This document shows positions 43,278 through 53,479 of a stretch of DNA of 64,000 bases, piece after piece. The stretch covers positions 962,609 to 1,026,608 of the forward strand of contig PJRA01000555.1 of NCBI GenBank assembly GCA_016987375.1, given 5' to 3'. Numbering within the stretch: position 1 is the first letter of the stretch; each line of letters opens with the position of its first letter. This stretch comes from Brachionus koreanus. Lineage: Eukaryota > Rotifera > Eurotatoria > Ploima > Brachionidae. A program made the position numbers and the translations under genes. The notes under the pieces are model-generated. The model made no database searches. It had not been told where the DNA came from and saw nothing but the letters and a program-made list of their open reading frames with translations.

Positions 43278-44039
43278 ATGACCGGAACAAAAAGCTTTTA
43301 TGAGATACTTGAGCTTGACAGTTCGGCAAGCGAGTCGGAAATAAAGAAAGCCTACCGCCGCTTGGCGCTCAGATGGCATCCGGACAAAAACCAGAACAAC
43401 GCAAAAGAAGCCGAAATGCGCTTCAAAGAAATATCCGAGGCCTACGAGGTCCTGTCCGATAGTAAGTGCTTTGAGACAAAAATTCCGGACTACGACTACT
43501 CGACCAATTACCAGGACTACTTCGAGTGGCTAGAGCAGGAAAAAAATCGCGCTACTAAGCACCAGTTTTATGCAGAAACCAAAGGCTGCAAGACTGCTTC
43601 ATTCACAGTTCCCAATCAGCGCAAATATAGGCACGAGTTTAGGCCCAAAAAGACCCATTTTCAGACCTATTCTAGAGATGAAGTGCAGCAGTTAATTGAC
43701 TCTATTGTCGATGATCCTAAATGGTGGGTCCACTTCACCCGACCCCCTGGTCACTCGGCCAAAATTCCCTGCGAATTCGACACCCGCTCTTTTAGGTCTA
43801 AGCTAAAAAAACCCACAAGGACTAAGCCTAAGTCTCAAAGACCTAGAAAAAAGCCACTCTCTAAGCCAAATAGATGCAGAAAAAAAAAATTAAAAAAATT
43901 TCTTTTTTCTTATCTCTATTGTTTAGCTGTTAAAAAGGATAAAAAATTTATTCTTAAACTTCTAAGACTATTTAAAAATCGAACAGAAAAATTAAAATTA
44001 TTTAGTAAGATTTTATTAGTAGTTTTTTTTTTTTTTTAG
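43278..44039 (+). CDS. alternative intron-retained isoform of the J protein
   Basis: If intron 1 is not removed, the J-domain exon stays open for 193 more codons to a TAG at 44037, giving 253 residues. The extension is coding-like: less AT-rich than the other introns and with ordered sequence such as [17 protein letters not shown] and [15 protein letters not shown], then a strongly basic end ([20 protein letters not shown]). AATAAA at 44046-44051, just after the stop, could end such a transcript. The product would have the HPD-bearing J domain up to LSD, but lack its last helix, the G/F region and the client-binding C-terminus. The last few codons are read from a poly-T tract. Confidence 0.5.
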   Translation: MTGTKSFYEILELDSSASESEIKKAYRRLALRWHPDKNQNNAKEAEMRFKEISEAYEVLSDSKCFETKIPDYDYSTNYQDYFEWLEQEKNRATKHQFYAETKGCKTASFTVPNQRKYRHEFRPKKTHFQTYSRDEVQQLIDSIVDDPKWWVHFTRPPGHSAKIPCEFDTRSFRSKLKKPTRTKPKSQRPRKKPLSKPNRCRKKKLKKFLFSYLYCLAVKKDKKFILKLLRLFKNRTEKLKLFSKILLVVFFFF

Positions 44040-44793
44040 TTTGAAAATAAATTAATATAGATTTAGCTCTATTTTTAACCGGAATAGAAATTAATAATTT
44101 AAAAAAAAAAAAAAAATTTTAATTTTTTTTATTTTACAAAAAGAAAATAAAAGAGAAATTTATGACAAATATGGAAAAGAAGGTTTAATTAGAGGATCAG
44201 GTGGATCCGGTGCTGACTTTGATTTTGACATTTCGAGCTTTTTCAATGGAAGAAGAGGAACACCGTCCGGCTTTAGATTCAGAAGTCCGGCAGATATTTT
44301 CGAAGAGTTTTTCGGCACCAGCAACATTTTTGACTTAATGGGTAAAATAAAATTCCCCAAAAATTAAATATTTTTTTCTAAAAAATTTATTTTAGACAAT
44401 GATTTAATGTTTTCGTCAGGCTCCAGAGACAATCAAAAAAGATCACAAAAAAACAGAAATGGAAACGCTCAGACAAATTTGATTCATTCTATGTTTGGCT
44501 TTCCGGGCGGTGGCGACTTGGGCTCAGGCTTTGCCTCTTTTTCGTCCTTTTCTTCCATGGGCGGCACTGGTCATGGTCTGATGAAGTCAACCTCTAAATC
44601 TACCAAAATGGTTAATGGAAAAAAATTTGTCACCACAAAGTATTTTTTGAATTTTGAATTTTTGTGTCCAACTTAGTTTCTATTTTTAAGAGTCGTTGAA
44701 AATGGTGTCGAGACTGTGATTACAGAAGAGGACGGCGTGGTCAAGTCTAAAACAGTGAATGGCGTGCCTCAATCGATTGAGTATAGAAAATAG
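43278..44793 (+). CDS. DNAJB6-like J-domain co-chaperone, spliced form
   Basis: Exons 43278-43461, 44144-44341, 44396-44639 and 44691-44793, GT-AG and in frame, 242 residues. It stimulates Hsp70 ATPase and holds misfolded clients. The J domain (residues 4-73) has the HPD motif ([14 protein letters not shown]) and [12 protein letters not shown] at its end. Then comes a Gly/Phe-rich region with [20 protein letters not shown], a Ser-rich region ([10 protein letters not shown]), and the C-terminal [21 protein letters not shown] strand pair typical of DNAJB2/6/7/8 proteins. Intron 1 (43462-44143) is unusual: it is open in frame for most of its length (separate entry). Two related intronless genes follow. 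Confidence 0.9.
44046..44051 (+). terminator. possible intronic polyadenylation signal
   Basis: AATAAA seven bases after the stop codon of the retained-intron frame. It supports a short 3' end for the alternative isoform, though the hexamer is common by chance here. Confidence 0.35.
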
Positions 44794-44799
44794 ACTGAA

Positions 44800-45390
44800 C
44801 CAAACATTCTAAATTATAAAGTTTTTTTTTTTTTTGTACACTCAAGTTTTATTAAAACATATTAAAATTAATTAATTTAAATAAAAAAATTTAGTTGAGA
44901 TTGAATTTGTGTTAAGAATTAATCTTATTTTTTCTAAAAAAAATTTTATTTTTATCATGAGCCTAATGACATTGTAACTTTTTTTTTTCAACATTATTTA
45001 AATAAATATCTATTTAAAAAAATTTAAATTTTGAAAAAAGAATGAAAAATTTATCAAATGACTGGCCTTTGAATGTAAAAAGAAAAAAAATTTAAGGTGT
45101 GCATTTACTTATTTATTTTTTTTAATAAATTATTAATCAATTTTAAATTAAAAAATGAAAAAAGAGTTCAAATATTTCGAAGCTGTTTATTCCATTAATA
45201 AATAATTGTGAGTTCAAAAATAGAAAAATTATTATAAATGATTAAACATAATTTTAAATTTCAATATTCTTATTTAATCAGTGTCAAAATTTGAATAATT
45301 TTTTATAGGTACAGGCATAAATTAAAGCTATACAAAGCTTTATAGTCGAAAAAAAATTTATTGAGATTTAAATTAATTAGTGCTGTAAAA
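44800..45390. other. intergenic between J-protein genes 1 and 2
   Basis: Low-complexity AT-rich DNA; no heat-shock element or clear promoter element recognised. Confidence 0.45.
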
Positions 45391-45392
45391 TA

Positions 45393-46088
45393 ATGGCTGA
45401 AGAAAGCTATTATAAAATTCTAGAAATAAGTGAAAATGCTAGTCAGGAAGAAATAAAAAAAGCCTATCGAAGGTTGGCGCTCAGATGGCATCCGGACAAA
45501 AATCCGCAAAATAAAGAGCTGGCTGAGCGAAAATTCAAAGAAATAACGGAAGCATACGAAATTTTGTCTGATGCTGAGAAGAAAAAAATCTATGATCAGT
45601 ATGGTAAAGCAGGTCCAGGCCAACTGAGAACTTCGACTGGAAGCCCATTTGCCAATTACCATAATGGAGTTTCGGTCCGAGTATTCAATTTTAGAGACCC
45701 AGATGAAGTTTTTAGAGAATTTTTCAATAGTGATATTTATGATTTTTTCAAAATGGACCGAGTTGCTTCTCCGTGGGGTTTTCAAAGTTCACTCTTTACA
45801 CATGATCCATTTGGTGATGATTTTATTTCAGTAGCACCTTTAAGTTCAGCTTCCAAAACAACAACAGTTAAAATTATAAATGGTAAAAAATATGAGACAA
45901 TTAGAATACGTGAAGGAAATAAGGAAACTGTTATTGAAAAGGAAAATGGTCGAATTAAATCGAAAAGTGTTAATGGAAAAGCTGAAATATTTCAAAAAAG
46001 TCCCGAGCCTGAACCAGAGGTTAAAAATAGAAAAAATTCATCGAGTTTATTAAAAGGAGTTAAAAGGTTGTTTAAATCAAATAAATAA
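45393..46088 (+). CDS. DNAJB6-like J-domain protein, intronless, second gene
   Basis: 231 residues, single exon. The J domain (4-70) has [34 protein letters not shown] with HPD, and [12 protein letters not shown]. The middle has [20 protein letters not shown], the DNAJB-type G/F-like segment, but with few glycines. The C-terminal part keeps [17 protein letters not shown] and [20 protein letters not shown], homologous to the end of gene 1. A basic Ser-rich tail ([18 protein letters not shown]) is unique to this copy. Lack of introns, while gene 1 has three, suggests retroposition or intron loss after duplication. Confidence 0.92.
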   Translation: MAEESYYKILEISENASQEEIKKAYRRLALRWHPDKNPQNKELAERKFKEITEAYEILSDAEKKKIYDQYGKAGPGQLRTSTGSPFANYHNGVSVRVFNFRDPDEVFREFFNSDIYDFFKMDRVASPWGFQSSLFTHDPFGDDFISVAPLSSASKTTTVKIINGKKYETIRIREGNKETVIEKENGRIKSKSVNGKAEIFQKSPEPEPEVKNRKNSSSLLKGVKRLFKSNK

Positions 46089-46091
46089 ATT

Positions 46092-46770
46092 ATTATTTTA
46101 TATTTTTATTTTATTTTTTGTTCTAGAAAATAAATTAAATTTAAAACTAGTAAATAAAATTTTTCATCTGACAAAAACTCTCTCTCAAGTGAATTTGTAA
46201 TTTCTTTCACCAACACTTATTTCGTTATTTTTCAGCTATATTGGCAAAATCATACCAAGTGATATTCAAATAGCTCTTTTCACGGACAATCAGACAAAAT
46301 ATGAACAGATATTGTGAAAGAGCTGAAATATACAAAAACTCTTTGTCAATTTGTAAAATCAAATCTTTTTTCGTTGGCAATTAAACTATGTGTTCATTTC
46401 GTTACTATGCTCAACCCAACAAAATCACATCTGACCTTCAAAAATTAAATAATTAAAAATATTTTTGATTTAAGATATGATTGAAAAAAAAATTATAAAA
46501 AATTATTAAATTTATTGAAGCTAGACTTATTAGAGGTTATGTCAAAGATAATTTGATGAAACACAATCTGATGATTAACTTAGCTTTTATCACTCAAATT
46601 AAGTCTACTATTTATTCAATGGGTTAAAATTAATTAGAAAGCAAAATAGAATTTAGCTCGGCTTTTTTCCCAATAAATAATAACTAGCCACTAATTTTAA
46701 ATTTAAATTTCTCTTGTTAAAATACTTTATTTTTACAAAATAATAATAAATAGTGAAAAATTTGGTAATA
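46092..46770. other. intergenic between convergent J-protein genes 2 and 3
   Basis: The two genes face each other, so this holds both 3' flanks. No gene or repeat recognised. Confidence 0.45.
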
Positions 46771-46776
46771 AAATTT

Positions 46777-47433
46777 TTATTGCCTGATGGCCTCTAAATT
46801 TTGTGGCTGTCCATTAATTGTCTTTGACTTAACAACACCATTTTCTTTTTTAATAACAGTTTCAACACCTCCTTCCTGTATTTTTATAGTCTCGTATTTT
46901 TTTCCATTAACAACTCTGGTCGAACTACAAGTTGAACTAACATTGAGTGGTGTGTCAAAGTCATCTTGGTCAAAACGAGAATTAAAATTTCTAAATGAAG
47001 AAGAAAAACCTCTGTCATTAAAAATGTCGGTACCAAAAGCGAATGGCTGCGAGTTGAAAAATGAATTTTGAAATTGATTTCCAAACCGATTGTTGAAAAT
47101 ATCAAAAATGTTTGTTCCTGCAAAAAAGTCTCTGAAAACATCGTTTGGATCTCGAAATCTTGCAAATAAATCAGAGCCGAATGGGCTCTCTGGCGACATT
47201 TCAGCTTCATCGGGCTTTAGTGTACCATACCGGTCATAGATCTCCTTTTTTCTCGGATCAGACAAAACTTCATACGCCTCAGACACTTTTTTAAATTCAT
47301 ATTCAGCTAATTCTTTATTTTCCGGATTTTTGTCTGGATGCCATATCAATGCAAGTCGTCTGTAAGCCTTTCTAATTTCCTCTTGACTCGCATTTCCATT
47401 CAATTCTAGAATATCATAATAATTTTCTTCCAT
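46777..47433 (-). CDS. DNAJB6-like J-domain protein, intronless, third gene
   Basis: 218 residues, single exon, minus strand, convergent with gene 2. The J domain (3-69) has [35 protein letters not shown] with HPD, and [35 protein letters not shown] follows, then a Phe/Asn/Gly-rich stretch ([19 protein letters not shown]) and a Ser/Thr patch (SSTCSS). The conserved end is [20 protein letters not shown] with [14 protein letters not shown]. It is closer to gene 2 than to gene 1 in the J domain ([24 protein letters not shown]), so genes 2 and 3 probably share an intronless ancestor. Likely a cytosolic Hsp70 partner. Confidence 0.92.
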   Translation of the reverse strand: MEENYYDILELNGNASQEEIRKAYRRLALIWHPDKNPENKELAEYEFKKVSEAYEVLSDPRKKEIYDRYGTLKPDEAEMSPESPFGSDLFARFRDPNDVFRDFFAGTNIFDIFNNRFGNQFQNSFFNSQPFAFGTDIFNDRGFSSSFRNFNSRFDQDDFDTPLNVSSTCSSTRVVNGKKYETIKIQEGGVETVIKKENGVVKSKTINGQPQNLEAIRQ

Positions 47434-47686
47434 TTTTTCAAAAAATATATTAGTTTAAAATTAATCATGACTGCTTTATTTTTATACTTGAGATAAGATT
47501 TAGTCAAAGGATTGGTCCCAATAGGCTGTATATTCGCCAGTCTCATTATAATTTATTTGAATAAATTTAAACCTTTTATTTGCATTAAAAATATTAGTAA
47601 TTTTTAACAAAAACAAAAAAAAATTTTTTTTTTTTTTTCAAATTATATTTTATTAAAATTTAATTTACAAAACTAAAAAATTCAAA

Positions 47687-49249
47687 TCAATAAATAACAA
47701 GATTATTGTTTTCAGTTTCATGTTTGAACAAAAAATCGTCCAAATTCTCATTTAAATGATGTTCTTGTCCCAAATAGTCATCTGTGTATACTTGATTATA
47801 ATTTGCGTTCATCTTTACCAATTTTGTCTTGTCATCACTATTCTCTAGTATGTCCGATAGTAGAGAATTGAATCCATTTGAGCCAAATATTGAATTTGGA
47901 TCTAGTTTAACAATTTTGATTTTTACATTTTTTGATTTTAATTTTTCTTGTAATTTTTTTTCAAATTCATGCACATCCAAATCATCTGTGTCCTTGAATA
48001 TTTCAGTTGTTTCACTCACAATCGGACTTTCTTCAGCATCAATTTTGCCAGACTCAAAATTATCCAAAATAGTGTCCAATTTTTTCGATATTTTGTCAAA
48101 TATTTGATCATTTTTGCTTATCTGCGTATTTGTTTCCTCAATAATGCTATTTAACTTGTCCAAATTTTTGTCCGTTTTGACCTCCTCGGTCTTGGCCTTT
48201 AAATTTTCCAATTTTTTCTCACTTGTGTCAAGCTCTTGCTGTAATTCTTTGTTAATATCTGTCAATTGGTCGATATCGGACAAAATTTTCGATTCCTCTC
48301 CACTTGCTTGCTCGTTTTGGGCCTCTTTTCTAGCCAAATAGCTCTCATAGGCTTGATCGCTAACCACTGGACTGCATTTTAAATCATGGCTTACTTGTCT
48401 AATGCTAAAATTTGGCACCGAGCATAAAGAACGAGTGCGAACAAAAATTTCATACACACAAGTCTCTATTTCACTGATCATCTCTATTCTGTCCAAGCCT
48501 CTTTCCTCACAAAATAGCTTAAAATTTTTGTATTAATTTCAAAATTTGAAAAAAAAAAATTTTTTTTTTGATTTATTTTTTATTTTTGTTACCTTAACAG
48601 TTGTTTTTCTCGGTTTACCAGTCAACTCACACAAACTGCCATCTTCAAAATATTGTTCATGATAAAGAATGTCCGATCTAGTCGGATACTTTTTTGTCTC
48701 ATTAGCACTTAGCCAGTCAAAATCATGACTATAATTTCCAAGATTAATTTTTTTGCCTTCTATACTTCCGTTAGCGAGTAAATGGTATTGATTGATAAGC
48801 TTGCCGAAACAGAATTCGTAAGTCCACCAACCATTATTTTTTAGCAAGCAAGCATTGGAATTGTTCAGTTTGGACATTTGTTGTTTTACTTTAGAGTCAA
48901 TTAGCGTAAAGTTAAAGCTTTGTTTGTCTGGTTGTGAGACAAAATTTTCGTCTTTGTGGTTTGAATTGGTGAACAAAGTTAATAAAGCATTTTCTTCCAT
49001 ACTCGGCTGAATCTCTTCTTCCAAAGTTTGTACCGGTTCGAATGAGCAAGCAAAAAGCTGACCATTCGATGATTTTAATGAAATTGTGCTTGTTTTCAAA
49101 GACTGAATGGACGACAAAGACTGGATATTTTGATCTATATCGATCTGATAGCGCACGTTATCCAACTCATATGGGTCTAATTTAGACAGATCAGAGGCCA
49201 ACGCACAGTATATCACATAGCTTAAAAATGTTTGAATGACAAAAATCAT
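47687..49249 (-). CDS. OS9: OS-9 homologue, ER lectin of ER-associated degradation
   Basis: Exons 49249-48593 and 48517-47687 (GT-AG, phase 0), 495 residues. OS-9 binds trimmed mannose glycans on misfolded glycoproteins in the ER lumen and passes them to the SEL1L-HRD1 ubiquitin ligase. A signal peptide (MIFVIQTFLSYVIYCALAS) is followed by an N-terminal part with LDPYELDNVRYQIDI. The MRH domain has NGWWTYEFCFGKLINQYHL with the WW pair and Gln, DGSLCELTGKPRKTTVK with the binding Arg, CEER with Glu, and CVYEIFVRTRSLC with Tyr. These are the sugar-contacting residues. Paired Cys are present. A coiled-coil (IDQLTDINKELQQELDTSEK and beyond) and an acidic C-terminal part follow; there is no KDEL. 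Slightly shorter than human OS-9. Confidence 0.92.
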
Positions 49250-49259
49250 TTTTGATTTA

Positions 49260-49960
49260 TGAAATTAGTTGAAATAAATTATTTTATTATTTTTTCTATT
49301 GTTTTTATTTATTTCTTTATAAACATTACTTTTAGAAAGTTACGTGTAAAACAAATATTAATTAACTGCTTGATGTTTTTGCTTATTTAATTTCGAATTT
49401 CAGATTTTTTAAAATAGTTAAGAATAAAAATTTAAAAAAAACTAAATTTAATATGGTTTGATCTGGTCTATGAAATAAAAATTTAGAATAAAATAAATAA
49501 ATTTTTTGAAAAAAAATTTGGTCAAGTTTTCATTTTAGAGTTGGCATAATAATGGTTTATATCCTTCAATATATAAATGGGTTCACATTTATTGTCATAA
49601 ATCAGCTCTGGGTTTGTTGACTTCGAGTTGGGTCTCGAATTGGTGAAGAAATTTGAAAGTGATTAACAAATTCAAGTATCATCTTCAACATTAAACATTG
49701 TCTCATTGGATTTTGTTGAAATAGATGATTAAAGGTGAAAAATTTTGACTGTAATAATGATTCAAGATTGTTTAAATCATGATTTAGTGTAAATTTTTTT
49801 TAAAGGTATTGAAAAATGATTTTTTTATAATTTTACTAAAGGATGAGATAAAAGAATATCCAAGTTTTAATAATAGATTCGATTTAAGACCCTTTTTTTT
49901 CTTATTCATTTAATCATTTTACTAAGTTAAAAAAATATATAAATACAAAGAGATGTAAAG
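49260..49960. other. upstream region of OS-9
   Basis: No gene seen. It holds the presumed OS-9 promoter on the minus strand, without a clear TATA or stress element. Confidence 0.45.
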
Positions 49961-49967
49961 TAATTTA

Positions 49968-50491
49968 AAGAACTAACAGGTGAGTCATGATGTTTTGCAA
50001 AATATTCAAATCAAGATTAATTTAATATGATCAGAAAATCGGACAAGGCTTAAATTTTACGAAATTATAAATATTTTATCTATGTATTTTTTTTTAGTTA
50101 TGGTTCTGGATTAGTGCATTGCTTGAACGCTCTAGGCCTTCAGGCGCACCTGGTACCTTTTGAAGGGAGTGTCCCCTGACTTGATTTTTTATTTTTTTTT
50201 ATAAAGAATTTAATTTATGAATGATTTAGCTATCTAAATCGCTCCAGATCATTATTTTCTGATTATCAATACTTAAAATAATGTATAATAAACAGTTCTT
50301 TGTGCAGCTTGACCATCTAAAATATCAGTTATCTGCTTGACGGATTTACCCTTTAAATAGTGAGCAATAGCCAGTTGTAGATAAAATGTTTATAATTTCG
50401 TAAAATTTAATCCTTGTCCGATTTTCTGATCATATTAAATTAATCTTGATTTGAATATTTTGCAAAACATCATAATTCACCTGTTAGTTCT
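49968..50491. mobile_element. foldback DNA transposon remnant with long terminal inverted repeats
   Basis: Arms at 49969-50083 and 50380-50491 are near-perfect reverse complements over about 110 bases; the outer ends are AGAACTAACAGGTGA and its mirror. The inner part on the minus strand (50286-50380) reads LQLAIAHYLKGKSVKQITDI and LDGQAAQRTV, a helix-turn-helix start as in Tc1/mariner/IS630-type transposases. The rest of the transposase is gone. It is therefore an internally deleted DNA transposon of about 524 bases. No certain target duplication was found. Confidence 0.75.
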
Positions 50492-51000
50492 GTTAAAAAT
50501 GGTGTATGCCATTTATATTTATTCAATAAACTAAACTAAATTATGAGATTTTTTGATAAATGAACTTTCTCATACGTTTCTCATCTTGACGAGATAGTGT
50601 CCTATTTAAAGAAATTTAAATATTTATTTTATGCAAAAATAGTGGCAACAAAATATGTTATAATATGTTGAAGAATTGTTTTAAATTATTATTTATGGTA
50701 GTTTATTTAAATTTTTTTGTTCAATTTGTATTTGAATTTCACAAAACCCTCTTAATTTTTTTTGTTTTGAAAGAAAGTTAAATTTTTTAAAATCTAAAAA
50801 ATTAAATTGAAAATATAAACTAAAAATTTTTTATTTTTATTCATTTGTTTAGGACAATAAAAATTATGAGAAAAAAAATATTTATAAAATTTTATTAATT
50901 GACTGATTTAGAAAAATAAAAAAAAAATAGAATTAGTTTTTAAATAGAAAAAATTTTTTTTAATAAAACAAAAAGGCCTTTTAGTAATGATAAATTTCAT
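50492..51000. other. intergenic, 3' flank of NTPDase gene
   Basis: Low-complexity AT-rich sequence with no supportable feature. Confidence 0.45.
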
Positions 51001-51003
51001 ATA

Positions 51004-52588
51004 TCAAAAATGATTATTTAATTCATTTATTAAATAGCCAAGATTCCAACCAACATCGTATCCATTTATCTTAGAAAAATAAATAAATTTAAGCTTAAAG
51101 AAAAATAAAAATTTACTTTTTCAACAAATTTTATTCTTTCAAATGTAGTTATACCAAACTTGGCTAACAATTCAATTATATAGATATTTTGAAAACACAA
51201 ACTATCCAACCATGGTGCCAAATCGGCTTGGTAAATATTGTCTCTGGCGATCAAATCTTCATAGTTTGATTTGCACAACAATTCAGTAGCATTTCTAAAA
51301 CCTTCAATGTCAGAATCAAAACTAGAATTAAACAATAAGTTGGAAGCTCGAACAGTGTAAAAAAAAACAGAAATTGCCTTTAAATAGGAAATTTTTTAAT
51401 TTTATAAAAATAAATTTAGAATAAATAAACTACATAAAACTCAACTCCAGTGGTATTTGGAAAAATAATGCTCTTAAACGAGCAAGCGTCTTGTCCAGTC
51501 TGACATTCTTTTTTACCATTAAGCAAATTTTTTACTTCAATTTGACATTGATCAAAATCAGAGCTTCCTTTAAGAGTCACATTAAAATCAGACAAATAAC
51601 TTGACTGGTTCTTAATGCTTCCGCTGCCACATGGCGAACTCAATATATCCAAAGTTTGAAATTTTTTCTCAAAATTTTTTGGCATACAAGGTGATAAAAC
51701 AAATTGTGAACTATTTGATATGTTAATTAAATTTGTCCTATAAACCAATTTAGCTTGGTCTATTCCAAAACACAAAAATGATTGACTGTAAATGGAATAA
51801 TTTTTTCCAAATAATTTTCTATTTAAATTATTAGTTATCGATTGATTTATGGGCACAAACGATATTTGAGTGGACGCACCACCAAGGTCCAAAATACCTT
51901 TAGTGCTTTCGTTTGAATCCTTTAATAAAAATGGTGGGAATAAATTTGTGAATTTTTTTTTAATTTTTTTTTCACCTTGTGAAAGTTTTTGCTCAAAAAA
52001 TTTGCAGTTATCCAAGCATTTAAGGCTTCATCCCGGCCACTGATTGTCTCAACCTGAGACTCGTTTAAATACAAAAATCCTGACTTACTAAAAAAATGAC
52101 GGATCATGTGAAAAATGCTGCTTGATACAGAAGGCGATCTCAGTTGGGAGAGACGCATTCCAGCTGTGGCTTTCAATGTGATCAGCGTTTGATTCCATTT
52201 GGCCGCAGGTACTAGCTTGTAGGCTTGGATCATACAATTGGAAAAAGAATGCTTCAATTGTGAGTAAGTTTTTATAGAGGAAATGCCTTTGTCTTAATGA
52301 AATACTAATTAGAGTTTTGTTCAAAATTATTGTTTGCTACCTTTGGTCCGACATGAGCCAATCTGACGCAAAGTAATGTTTGATTTAATGCTGTTTTTGA
52401 AGTCGTTCAAGAATTCATAGACGTACATTCGAGTGCCACTCGAACCAGCATCAAACTGAATAGCATACTTAAAAATAAATTAAATAAAATCTCAAAAATT
52501 TAATAAATCTTTATTTTAATACATCGATTTCACTTCTAACTTTATCCAAATGGACTAGAAAAATTAAAAAAAGTATTTTTTGAAGCAT
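51004..52588 (-). CDS. soluble ecto/ER-type NTPDase (GDA1/CD39 family, ENTPD5/6-like)
   Basis: Six minus-strand exons: 52588-52523, 52467-52341, 52286-51976, 51919-51434, 51377-51117 and 51069-51004, all GT-AG with frame kept; 438 residues. The enzyme hydrolyses nucleoside di- or triphosphates in the secretory lumen or outside the cell; ENTPD5/6 convert UDP and GDP released by glycosylation to monophosphates. Signal peptide MLQKILFLIFLVHLDKVRS. All apyrase-conserved regions are visible: ACR1 FDAGSSGTR, ACR2 LKATAGMRL, ACR3 SGRDEALNAWITANFL, ACR4 GILDLGGASTQISFVP, ACR5 NGYDVGWNLGYLIN. There is no C-terminal transmembrane helix, and the length matches ENTPD5/6 rather than the two-TM CD39 group. 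It lies near OS-9, another ER quality-control gene, though a shared function is only suggested. Confidence 0.92.
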
Positions 52589-52599
52589 TTTTTTTTGTA

Positions 52600-53300
52600 T
52601 AAATGAATAAATAATTTTTTAAATGTTTTCAAATAAATATATTTATTTCAAATGTCTTTTATTTTTTAAAAATTTAATAAAGGTTAATTTAAAATTTTAA
52701 GCTTTTTGTTTTAAATATAATCACGTTTTTAATTTTGTTTTTTTCTCGATGATAAGATAAAGTTGATTTTTTTATGCTTTGGAGGCTTCACAGAAATTTT
52801 TTTTTTTTTTGGTGTTGTTAAGTTTGATCTTTTAAGTTTAAACCAAAATGTCAGAGACCCTGTTTGAATTTGAATTTTTAGTTCTCAATTCTTTACAAGC
52901 TTTTATAAAAGATTTTTAAAATCTCTTTAAATAATAGATTTTAAATAATATTTAGCTTTTAATTTTTAAAAAACACGTAAAACATATTTAAAAAATAAGT
53001 TTTTGGTGACAAAACAAAAATTAATAAAATTAATAAATAGTGTCAAATATAATTAAAACAGATTCATATTTATTTTTATTTATCAGCAACATATTTAATA
53101 AATTGAAACAATTTTACTTGGTAATAAAAACAAAAAAACAATACACTCTCCATGATTATCAATCAATGACTTACACTCAAACAATGAGGAGTTTAATTTA
53201 ATCCAACTCTTTGAACTATAAAGATTGGACGGATGCCTTCAACTGACAAGACGACTTAGAAAAATTTTAAACAAGTTTTATAATTCAATCTAAATAATGA
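52600..53300. other. upstream region of NTPDase gene
   Basis: No gene. AT-rich; presumed promoter for the minus-strand NTPDase at its start. Confidence 0.45.
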
Positions 53301-53329
53301 AGTAAAAAATTGTGTGAACCATAAATTTT

Positions 53330-53475
53330 TTGATGAATTAATTGCATACGTTCACTCAATTCATGTTGTTGAAATAAACCGTGACATTTGGGAGCTCAGT
53401 ATTTGTAGCTGCAACAATTTTTTTAAAAAATTACAAGTGTGATCACGTTATGGATGTCAGCTTTCGTTTAAGTTA
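53330..53475 (+). pseudogene. second MULE SWIM-zinc-finger relic
   Basis: Plus strand reads INRDIWELSICSCNNFFKK, then after a slip in an A-run, NYKCDHVMDVSFRLS. Joined across that slip, C-S-C and K-C-D-H make a SWIM finger like the one at 10.35-10.68 kb. Only the end of the transposase remains. The upstream bases hold stops in all frames. Confidence 0.55.
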
Positions 53476-53479
53476 TTAA

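Noticed and set aside
45420..45834. Frames on both strands over the second J-protein gene
   Set aside because: Shadows; the J-domain frame is unambiguous.
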